DNA of 64,000 nt, taken from the NCBI RefSeq assembly GCF_027744825.2, contig NC_071334.1, positions 67,057,437 to 67,121,436 on the forward strand, given 5' to 3'. The position numbers were made by a program, and so were the translations under genes. This document shows positions 40,031 through 49,739 of this stretch, in pieces. Each line of letters opens with the position of its first letter. Within the stretch, counting starts at the first letter, position 1. A model generated the notes under the pieces. That model had not been told where the DNA came from, did not search any database, and worked only from the letters and a program-made list of their open reading frames with translations. Source of the stretch: Synchiropus splendidus. Its lineage: Eukaryota > Chordata > Actinopteri > Syngnathiformes > Callionymidae.

Positions 40031-40312
40031 CAGGGGTCACCAGCTTTTAAGCAACCGTGAGCTGCTCCAAGGGCACTGTGCTACCATCGGTTCAGTACAC
40101 ACTTCTAAGATTGCAATACATGTTGGATGATATATGATATTCCTCCCAAATACTTACCTCATTGCTGAGTTTGCACAATAATTATCAATGGTGTAAGAAA
40201 AACGAATCACTAAATCAAACATAATAAATGTGTTAGTACATGATTTTTTTATTTATATCGAGCCGTCTCCTTTGGTGTCTGCGGGCTACCTGGTTCCCAT
40301 GGTCTGCGAGAT
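40031..40312 (+). mobile_element. hAT-like MITE, right terminus lost
   Basis: The left end CAGGGGTCACCAGCTTTTAA, followed by GTGAGCTGCTCCAAGGGCAC, matches the common fish hAT end CAGGGGTCACCAAC...GAGAGCTACTTC. Near 40,281-40,305, GCGGGCTACCTGGTTCCCAT is the expected right subterminal motif, but the last 15 or so bases (a GGTGACCCCTG-like end) are missing. The interior is A+T-rich and noncoding. Confidence 0.65.
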
Positions 40313-40349
40313 CCTTCTCTCTATTTCTGACACTCATCCCAGCCATGTG

Positions 40350-40628
40350 ACTGAGACTAAGTCCAGACCGAGACCAATGAGAAATGAGACAAAGGCCGAG
40401 ACAAAACTAAATACAGACCCGACTGTTTGTTCCAATGAAAGTATTACAGTTCTTGAATTATTTTGAAAAAAAAATAAAAAAAGATTCCAGTTCCTTTTGC
40501 AGTACGAAATAAATCTGTGTTCATACAACTAACATACTAGCTGTATGTCTCTGTCTTCTGGATTCAGTTTGATCTCGCTCGTCTCATTGGTCTCGGTCTA
40601 TGGTTAGGTGGACTTGACTACAACAATA
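40350..40628 (-). repeat. Interspersed 'GGTCTCGGTCT' repeat, copy 2, with inverted ends
   Basis: The left arm GTCCAGACCGAGACCAATGA (40,361-40,380) is inverted relative to the right arm TCTCATTGGTCTCGGTCTAT (40,582-40,601), which runs into GTGGACTTGACTACAACA. The interior GTTTGTTCCAATGAAAG (40,425-40,441) is the reverse complement of the module in copy 1 at 30.18 kb. The inverted ends suggest a DNA-transposon-derived element. It is noncoding. Confidence 0.65.
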
Positions 40629-40630
40629 GT

Positions 40631-40690
40631 GAGTGAGGTTTCATGAAACAGTGCCGTAGTTTTCAGAGCTCAGGAGGTGGCGCCGGTGGT
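40631..40690 (-). mobile_element. CTCF-motif MITE family, one end only
   Basis: GTGAGGTTTCATGAAACAGT followed by TTTTCAGAGCTCAGGAGGTG corresponds to the reverse complement of the right half of the 36.8-kb copy, so this is a half element in the opposite orientation. TCAGGAGGTGGCGCC at 40,670-40,684 matches 13 of 15 CTCF consensus positions. It abuts the inverted-repeat element on its left. Confidence 0.6.
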
Positions 40691-40699
40691 TTAAAAATG

Positions 40700-42380
40700 A
40701 TGCAATGTGTCACTGAAGTAGACGTTCGAAGCCAAGGATCATACAACAAACAGTAATCTAGATTTTTCTTGACATGTCGCCAACCCTTTTATTTCCAAAT
40801 GATCTGATTCAATATATTATAACATGAATATTATAATTTGACTGCCATCCATGCGGCACCTGAAGTTTTTTGGTTAATTAAATCATATTCAATCCCTATA
40901 GGTTGGTTAAGGTTAGGTTAAGGTGTCTTGTTTTACCTTTCTCTCTAACAATGGGAGTGTTGCAGTGATGATGGTTCACTGAATATACTATCAACTCCGT
41001 TTAAACTGATCTGAAAATATCCAGCTTTTATCATCAATTGTACCTTTTTAAGAAGCCGGCATTTGTGTGAGAACCCAATTCCCCCCCTGCATCCACCGGA
41101 GGCCTTCCACGGGAAAATGGACGACTAAATATAAACAGGCGAACAGCGGCGAGGTGGAGATGCGCCTCAAAGCCACGCTTCACGTGGCGGTGGGGTTATG
41201 GAAGGTATTCGCTTACCTGATAAAACGATTGCCTCCCCTGGGAAAACCAGCAGAGACATTTATTTTGAGTAGGAGCACAATGGCGGAGGTGCTTATGTTA
41301 ATCCCGGCACTTCGGCAAATAACATAAGCTGCTGCCTCAAGGTAAAACGCAGGAACCAAGAGAAGGGGGGCGCTGCCGTCGCAGTTGCGACCAACATTCT
41401 CCAGCCAATTTCTCCTTCACTGAATCCTCTTCCAAGTTTGTGTCAATGTTTATTTGCATAATTCACACCTACTCTCTGCATCCTCCCAATATTCTCCCCC
41501 TGTCCCTGCAGGAATGGGGAACAAGCGTACAGACACTTTCAAAGACTTTGCCGAAGGTATTACCTCATTCGCTGAATTAAACCTCAGTAGGCGTGGCATA
41601 AGATGCACTTGGCTGTAGAGTATTTCGCTTGAGGAGAAAGCTCAGTTCAATCCAACAGATCTATCAACCACTGCAGTTCCACATATCCACTGGATTTTCA
41701 GGCTTTCCTTACCGCACCTGTTTAATGTGTCTCATTTGAATTACACATCTATCAACTGTTTGACTCGCCTCGAGTTTCTGTGTGATCTGTGTGATCTTTC
41801 TTGAACTGTGCAGTGCCACCAACAAGTATATCCACAACACTACACTTGTCATGTACCCCACAAGGTTTAGCACACAACCCAGCAAAATGAAGTGGAAACA
41901 GTTTACCATCAAACCATGGAAATTTCACTTTTTATTAATATGGTGCTACACACTTGGCACATCTGATAGTTTCACTCACTCTTCTTTGCGCTACCTCTCA
42001 GTCAGTATTGCCAGTCCCTCCAGGAGATGGCTCTTCTCGTGATAACTATTAATGCCATTCCAACCAATTCCTGCAAGTTCATCCAGTCACTTGAGTTTCC
42101 TTTCACCCATCCGTCTACACAGCATGTGAGGCTTCATCGTCACTCCCACCTTGTTGAGATGAAGCCATGTGCGACGATAAATGTTTGCCCACATATGTTG
42201 TCACCAAGGGTTGCGTGAACTATACTGAATGCATTCATACAAGCCCAAATTCCAATAATGTCAATGTATGTATAATAGGCAGAGCATTTTTGGCTGCAAC
42301 AGTCAACAAAAAAAGTGGAATCCAAGATAGTTGTCCTACAGCAAGATTGACTGTGAGCCCTGTCTGAGCTCAAACCAGCC
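40700..42380. other. Single-copy spacer; candidate regulatory block 41,060-41,600
   Basis: The 41,060-41,600 segment is single-copy with balanced composition and an octamer-type TTATTTGCATAATT at 41,450-41,463, identical over 14 bases to 25,309-25,322. From 41,700 to 42,380, open frames occur on both strands without recognised domains; a decayed transposon cannot be excluded there. Confidence 0.3.
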
Positions 42381-42384
42381 TTTA

Positions 42385-42745
42385 TTTGTGCTGTTTACTA
42401 CTGCTGTCTGGTTGTTCTACCGTACCAACCAGGTTGGTGGATTGCTGTAGAGATGGTTCTCCTCTTGCCACAGAAGAACACTGATTCTCTAACAAAGAGA
42501 CCATACGGTCCCCGGCTTTTCTCTGCTTCATTTGAGGTGGCCAGTCTGGTCCAGGAAGGGTACATGTTGGCCATGGAGCCCTTTCGCGACCATTCCAGTC
42601 AAAGTCTTCTCTCAACCTTCCCTAGATTTGTCCCATCTCAGAGGCTTGCTGACAGTTCTTTCACCTCTGGCTCGGTTTGGTCCAGCAGTGGGACAGGTGA
42701 GACCCTTTCTGAAATCATGTGGCTATACACTAGTGAGAACTATTT
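42385..42745 (-). mobile_element. Tc1/mariner-like transposase relic, N-terminal region
   Basis: The minus-strand translation gives RMVSLLENQCSSVARGEPS at about 42,507-42,450. This aligns with the Tc1-family helix-turn-helix segment of the type PMVTLTELQRSSVEMGEPS, followed by a degenerate TTISAALH-like part. Upstream (42,645-42,666) KELSASL resembles the KELSxDLR start of Tc1 transposases. A stop and an indel separate the two parts. The DDE catalytic domain and terminal repeats were not seen, so the copy is a truncated fossil. Confidence 0.65.
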
Positions 42746-42845
42746 TGAATAAACATTTCTAATGGTAGATCTTTTTTGGCTGTTAGTTGAAAAGGTTCTG
42801 TGGCTGTGTTCAACTTCACCGCTGTGCAATTTTTTGGTTGTTGTT

Positions 42846-42912
42846 TCCTGTGGCTCAGCGGCAAGTAACTGCAGCCAGGCAGGTATTTACCCTGCGAAAC
42901 TCTACAGTGTCT
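42846..42912 (+). other. Possible tRNA-like SINE relic
   Basis: TGGCTCAGCGG at 42,851-42,861 fits the RNA polymerase III A-box consensus TRGYNNARNNG. An imperfect B-box-like CCTGCGAAACTC lies about 40 bases downstream. No stable cloverleaf could be drawn, and no SINE tail is evident. A chance A-box match is quite possible. Confidence 0.2.
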
Positions 42913-45900
42913 TGGATGAAACATGCCTGTTTTTACCTTATATTCCTTCTCATTACAAGGAAAATGGGAGCTCTTTATTTATTTATTTAGTTTTGCCATC
43001 ACTCTTGTAAGTGGGATAATTAAACATGCCAATTAACAATGGTGGCTAATGAGGAATACAACATAAATGGTGGCAGAAGCTGATTAGACAAATGGGGGCT
43101 AATAAAGTTCATTTGAAGCTGTGGGGAACCTCTTTGTGAACACGTCTTTTAGCAGAATACGAGAAATAACACAACTGTCAACTGTAGAGTAACATGTTGC
43201 ATTTTTCCCTCTTTGTGTCAGTCGCAAAAACATAAACATTTTATTTTAGCAGAGCAGAGAAAAGAACAAAAAAACAAGGTTTTATACCAACCATTTAAAT
43301 GTTCCAACCATATCATGCAGTGAAACAGTCCTTTTAGTAACACAGACTCACGTCACAAAAATCAAGATATGACTAACTGGAATACATGTCAAAATCAACC
43401 CTTGAGTAGTTTCCGCTTCCCCTGAGTCACATCCAGTCCGCAGTTATATCCCTCAAACCTCCCCGTCTTGCTTTTAAATCTTTATTCATTGACTGAAACA
43501 CTCAGTATTTACACCTGGGACATGTCCAGGATTCCCCCACTCCCTACACGGGGTTGAACTGCAGCAATTGAAAAGCATTCAAGCATTTTCATAGTCTGTC
43601 AGGTATTCATATGTTTGACATGGACTACATATTGATGTGAAAAGAATCCCTCCACAAAGACAAATGGGATGACAGATTCTGAAAGGCATTCTTGTACTCG
43701 ATCACAGCCGGTATAGTTTCCGAAAAATAAGCAGGTTACTGCTGTGTCTATGGGCATTTGGATATAGAATATTTATTATTGTTGGAGAATGATGAAACTA
43801 TACCACATACAAAGCTGAAATAAATAAATCATTCAAATAAAATAATAATAAAAGTTTTATACTTCAGTCCTTTTCAGTTTAATTCGCTGTGTTGACATAT
43901 TTCCATGGGTTAAATGTATCATATGTTTGACAAATTCATCATTGGTGACATTGATCATTTTCAGATTCCAGCTCTTCCTCTTTGGAACTGTGTGAGTTCG
44001 TGTGGTAGGTCAGTGAGAGTTTTGTTAGCACGTTTATCAACCAAGAATATACACACAGCCACAGACAGAAGGGAGAACTGAGGATGTCACCAGGAGAAAA
44101 GCACAAACAGAACTCAGAGATCAGGTCTGAAACAGAGAGAAAACACACTGCAAACGGAAGGTAAGGCTCACACAGTGGCCAGCACACGCTTGTCAAATAA
44201 GAGTGCAAATGAGAACTAAGAGCAGAAACTAATGTGGAGGACATCACTCTTGCACAAGGATGGAGAAACACCAGAGACGTGGCAGTTCCACCAGCTCACA
44301 ACAGACATACAAAACAAGCTCAGGCACTAGGAACGAGTCACAAGAGGGAGGAAACTGACAGACAGCTGAGCGACAAGACAGGCCTATTTAGCAGCATAAA
44401 CTCAAGAAGACTCTGGCACTGCAGACTGGCGATACAGAGGGCAGCAAGTTGGTGTACAAAATAAAAATAAAATCCTCACGCATACAGGAAACCCAATTTT
44501 AATGCGCGGGGTGGGGGTCTTCAACTCTGTTTTCAAAGAGCAGGTTTTTGTTCTGAGCAATCGAACACATAGTTGAACCAGACAACCGACTTGGTGTGCA
44601 GGATTGGATGACACGAAACAACCACCCCAGCCATCTGAGTCGATTGTTCCTGATGTGGGGGTCAGAAAAATGTTTAGCTTAGCCTTTAGTCATAAATGTT
44701 ATTTCATGTATCAACATATCACTTCATTCTGCGTCCAGAATAGATACGTTTGCGTTGTCCTTTGAGGGTGTTATTTTGCTACACTGCCAACTCGACCGTG
44801 CGCTGTGCAGACTTGCATCACTTTATCACGTTTCCACAGCTGAACCAATGAGCTTGCAACATTTTTGTCTGTCTCTTTGTGTTAAAGCATGATGTGATGA
44901 CGCATGGCATGGTAAAGCACTTCTTCATTCATGTTTTATTTGATCCAAATTCACTGTGTGTGACTGGTGTCTGAAGCACAATCCCAGTATAACCTGAAGC
45001 TCAACTATTTTCTCTGATATTTCAACCCCACTGCTGTTGTGCGGCAATTAAACTCACTCACTCATACACTCCGTCCACATCACGCTAAACTCACAAACAC
45101 TGAAGAGTGCTACAGAGATGTGTGGCGGGGACCTATTCAATGACAGGAATTCAAAAGGAGAAACAGCAACCTGACACACCAGTAAAGTACTTCTGAAAAG
45201 CCCTCGAAATAGTCGGCAGGGAAATGAAGGAGGCTCTAGATAAGAGACGACTTGTAAAACATAATTATATTTCCGTCGCTGTGGTGCGCCACGTTTGAAA
45301 GGGATGCATTTAACCTGTGATTCATGCATGGTAAGAAGTTGTTGGGTGTAAAAAGGAATACCAGTTAAATTGTGGAGGTAAGAAGCCTTGGATAAAGTGT
45401 AGCTAAGGTCATACCATCCTCAGAGAATAATTTGGTTCTGCGTTTCTGCACGGATTTTCTACAGGGAAAAGGATTATAACTTTGTACTCTTTCCCCAAAA
45501 AGGGAGGAAGCTCTTGTTAGTAAGATCCTGTGAACAGGTTTGAAAACTCCAGCGAGGAAAACTGGACTCCTCACGAAAGATTCATTTCCAAATGTATTGT
45601 TTGAATACAATTACAAGAGGTTCATTTAGACCTCAGATCGATATCAACGGTTTCTGTAGGAAATATTTACTTGAGGTTTGCTTTAGTGGACTTACATTTT
45701 AGTAGAAACAAATTTATCAGATGATTTTGTCATTCATATTCAGGCTCCATCATCTTCTTGTGTATACGTGCAACTCCCAAGCTTCCGCCTATTTTTGTGT
45801 AACGGTAAACAGCAGTACTGTTTGGTTTCCCAGTCCCGGACTGATATTAAAGCACTCGGGTGGGAAATTACTGCTGGTTCCTTGTGTATTGTTGGAGGTT

Positions 45901-46636
45901 CAGAGGGAAGGACACATTCATGCAAGTTGTTGATCATTGTGCCAACTCACAGATCGAAGTATGCTTTTCTTTTAAATATAAAAAAACCTGTTGCCTTGCC
46001 TTGATGGCAAATGGGAAGATTGAATGAAAATCTAATGTGATTAAAATATTTTGCAACTTTTTGAACCAGAATACGCATCAATGCATCAAATTTATAGCAA
46101 AAAGAAAGGAGAATAAATCAGTTCATCTCATTTATTTCTTGCTTGTGGTCCTTTGATTAAAACAAAACAAGGACAAAACAAATACACAGTCTATATTTAC
46201 AACTCTGATCATGTTGTTGATTTTCAAAAATTACCCAAAATAAATAAAATTACCTATAGGCCTCAGTCTCGGAGGTACTTTTTGAAAATCAACTTTGGCT
46301 AGATTCTGTTTCACCACACTAGTCGAGAGCAATTGGTTCTCTCCATTCCTATTGAACACGTTCGTCATTCCCGATTGTTGGGCCTGACTGTTTTTCAGAG
46401 CTGATTATTGTGACAAATTCACTGTTAACCCACCCCATTCAAATCTTAGAAGAGTCAAAGTAAGCAGGCGTTTACCATCCCTGGTTGTGAAGGATTACAA
46501 AAAACAAAAAAGACATAAAGAGCTCGATTATATATTATGTGTGTGGCCCCCTTCTTGCAGTCTTTGTGGCAGTCTGCGTGGGAGGTCATGCATATTTTGC
46601 ACAGTGAAACAGAAGCTCTATAGGCCAGTAGCTCCA
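42913..46636. other. Spacer, no recognised genes or repeat ends
   Basis: About 3.7 kb of mixed single-copy DNA. Open frames (up to 110 codons, minus strand, 43,939-44,271) have no recognisable domain. Ancient unrecognised transposons are likely among it, but no terminus could be identified. Confidence 0.35.
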
Positions 46637-46960
46637 ACCCGAAGACAGGAAGCTGAGCTAGAAGTTGAAGACTCTGAGGTTTTCATTGGAAGTGACTAGG
46701 AAGGACGAGATTGGAAACCAGTATATCACAGAGATAGCTCAAGTTTGGACTCATGGAGAGGAGAGATGGACGTACAGGGTAAAAGAAGATCAGGAGGAAG
46801 ACCTCTAGGTTAGGTTCATGGAGGTGATCGAGGAAGACACAAAGACAGTGGTGTGACCAGGGAGGATGCACCGGACGGGTCAAGGTGGGGGAGGCTGACT
46901 GGTGGTGGAAACCCTTAACAGGAGATACCAAAAAAATGGAAGAATATATAGTGTATAGTG
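46637..46960 (+). mobile_element. RTE-type LINE 3' end, frameshifted
   Basis: The segment encodes, across frames, VFIGSD-RKDEIGNQYI, then GRRSGGRPLG-like RKRSGGRP and finally REDAPDGSRWGRLTGGGNP. This follows the C-terminal order of fish RTE-clade reverse transcriptases (KDRIRNEYIRG, GRPKRRFMDVV, EEDAxDRxRWRRLIRCGDP). The nucleotide end (CCCTTAACAGGAGATACC) is a decayed form of the usual CCCCTAACGGGAGAAGCC 3' terminus. Several stops and frameshifts show it is inactive and heavily 5'-truncated. Confidence 0.8.
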
Positions 46961-47500
46961 TGGTCCTTAGAAAGTACGGTGCTCCAAAAACCTACAGTAA
47001 AAGTGAGCCAGTGTGCAGTTTGACAGTGAAGATCTCTACTCTCTCCGTGCGTTTGACCCTCAGAGAAATAAAATATACATACATTCATTTCCTTCAGTGT
47101 TTATTTCCATTAATCATTGAAGCTCATTTTTAAAATGTATAACAATTTGTCTCCTTTGCAAAGTGAAGCATTTGCATTGGCTGTAACTTGAACGCGGTGG
47201 TTCAAATTTATTCCACACTTAACTGCACGGAATACACATCATCAATACTCTGCGGGGTTCAGATGTGAAATGAGGCAGAGGATATTGGAGCAGTGTTTGA
47301 TGTGTGTTTTAGGTTTGCCAGTTGATCCTGAATAGATATTATTGGCACTGTCTGCTACAATATCTCTAAGCTGCATGTGAAAGATCAGAGGAACGTCTCC
47401 CCTAGCGGGACTTTTCCAAACCTATTGGGATCTGAAATCGGGGTTAACCTCTAAAGCTGTCACCTTCATCTGTCCCTGTTTCTGTCAGAGCTCTTTTGAA
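46961..47500. other. Spacer with a possible fragment of the CTCF-motif MITE
   Basis: GGCACTGTCTGCTACAATAT at 47,344-47,363 closely resembles the 18,632-18,655 interior of the MITE copy, but the terminal repeats are absent and the CTCF-like core is truncated. The rest is unremarkable. Confidence 0.4.
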
Positions 47501-48110
47501 ATGCTACTGCAAGAGAGTTGCGACTTTTACCACCCAAGTTGTCCACTTGTAATTGCATGGGAGAGGTTTATTCTTTCGCTCAGTTGCATGTTAAAGGTGA
47601 TAACATTGCTGGGCAAAGCCTTTTGGGTGTTTCGCCGACCAGCTTTCGCTGTTTCGCGTCCGGGGGGCATGCTATTGCGAAAGTGGCGCAAGTCTCCTCT
47701 CAAAATTATAATTAAAAGGGAATAATTATTCCTTGGCAGGAACAACAATAAACGGACGGCCCTCCTTTTCCATTCATCTCAAAGTTGATATCTCCGGAGT
47801 GCTCACTGTGATACAGTTTGCAGCCGCTTTTCGAGGCTGCCACTTCCTGCTTGTATTATCTTTGTCTCCAGCCCCGGCCCTTCGTCCCCGCGCTGGAGCC
47901 TTTGGCAGCGGCCTTGGCCCTGCCATCCTTCTGTTCAACGCTCAACTTTTTTTTTTTCCTCTGCATGAAAGTGAGCACCCGCTGAGAGACCGGACCACGT
48001 GGCCCGCTCTGCACCTTTCGCTCCCAAACTTTCCTGACCCAATTAGAGCCGAATGTAATTGGATAGGAAGCATTCATTATAAATTAAACAGTTTCGCCGG
48101 CAACTAGAAC
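47501..48110. other. Candidate regulatory block
   Basis: Single-copy DNA with AATTATAATTAAAAGGG and GGAATAATTATTCC near 47,702-47,733 and CCCAATTAGAGCCG near 48,038. The GC-rich centre (47,860-47,930) is open on both strands without a domain. Enhancer character is inferred from texture only. Confidence 0.35.
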
Positions 48111-49485
48111 TAGGCAGTGGCTACGGATAGTGAAAGCTGTGAAGTTGAATCCGAGGGTTTTAGATTTTTGCTCGGCATCATTGGAATGCAGCACCACTGT
48201 GCTGCGCGAAGCATCGTTGAAAGACAATGTACGTTCATCAACCCACTTAGGATTCTGCAGTTTTACAGGCTCAGCCTGCCAAAAAAAAAAAAAAAAATCT
48301 TTCGTCTTAATGTAAAATGGAGTGCAGCTTGCAAGTTTACCCACTCACTTTCCTACCTTTTTTTCATCTGCGCATGTCATCAAAAGGTAATCCTTTTCCG
48401 TTATATAAAACATCACAAAATATGTTAAAACATTTTTCACAATTGTTGTGTGTCTTTGTGGCTTATTAAAACCGCGTTCTTCACTAACATTTGCCTGACA
48501 GGTTAAATGCTCTGGAGAAGTTGACGTGAATGCCTGTGTTTGTCCAACATCAGTCCGTATTTTAACTGGATCCGAGTGTGAGGAAAGTGCTGAGAGATCA
48601 AAGTGGCGAAGGTGTCATCGTATGAGAGGTAAAAGATTTTCCATCTTGTCAGAGTAAGGTTCAAACGTGGAACAAAGTCTGAGTACAGAGCAGCCGAAAG
48701 GAGCAGAGATGCAGGGAGCGATATGTAAAAGAGGATAGATCAACCGTACAGTCATGTCATAGCCCAAGGCAAAGAGCTGCAGATGTAACAAAGACACGGC
48801 CTGCGATTGTCAAGAGGCATGGATAATGATAGCTTTGCATGTAGGGTACAAGACAAACATCAAGGCCGTGCACATTGTAGTGCATGACTTTTAAGGCTGT
48901 GGCAAGAATGGGGCCACGGGAGAACATGGTCCCAACGTGGCCCCCAGTGGCGCTCTTTCTGATGGCAGAGGCAGGTAACTTGGAACAAAGCAAATTGGAC
49001 TGTGTCAGGGCTGGCCTTTCATTTCTTTTTTAATTTTTTTTTTTTTTCTATTTTGAAGGGTTTTGTCTTAAAAGTTTTCTTTCTGCTTTTTGAAGTTCAG
49101 CGTCCCCAAGCGTGCAACTTTTTCTGACTGGTCTTGTTTGCAACATATGATGGCAAGGCATATCTGCATGCGATAATAACATTTCAAATTGAAATCTACT
49201 GTACTGAAAACACTGTTCAAATAACAAAGCAATCTTTCAAGTAGACCTCTACTATTGGAAATGGTCCCCCTCCACGTTTATTTTAATTTTTTGTTCAGAG
49301 AAGCAGTTGAGAACAGTTTTGGATGACACGATTGTAACAAAGGGAGCTGTGTCAGTACCACATAATAAAGCATCAACATGAGTTTTGTACACGTTTTCAC
49401 TTCAACACTTGCTTTAATGGATGATAAAGCGACATGAATTACAAAATGTACTGTTGAAGAGTTCCGTAGTCTTTCTTTGGACTTC
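48111..49485. other. Spacer, nothing recognised
   Basis: It contains A and T runs (48,281-48,297; 49,036-49,047). Open frames of up to 103 codons lack domains. Confidence 0.4.
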
Positions 49486-49645
49486 TTCTTCTTCATGTTG
49501 GTCTTCTTTCAGCCTATCTCACACATCCTCCGAGGTCACGTGCACCTCTCCGTGTCCTCATATTGCACATCCGTGAACCTTGGTTTCCGTTTGCAGGGTA
49601 CCTCCATTTCTCTCATCTGCATGTGTCCATACCATCTGAGTCATT
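49486..49645 (-). mobile_element. RTE-type LINE 3' relic, opposite orientation
   Basis: Plus-strand motifs GTGTCCTCATATTGCACATC, CGTGAACCTTGGTTTCC, GGTACCTCCATTTCTCTCAT and CATGTGTCCATACCATCTGA follow, in order, the reverse complement of the fish RTE C-terminal coding segment (typically CATCCATGAACCT...GGTACCTCCATCC...CACATGTCCAAACCATCTCA). The 5' boundary (higher coordinate) is unclear and may extend to about 49,730. It is about 2.5 kb from, and inverted relative to, the 46.6-kb copy. Confidence 0.6.
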
Positions 49646-49739
49646 GGTGGGGACTCAAAGGTCTGACCTCCCTTGGATGCTATGGATTGACCTCCCGGAT
49701 CTCCACACCTTAATCTAAGCTTTCATCATTTCTTGTTGA

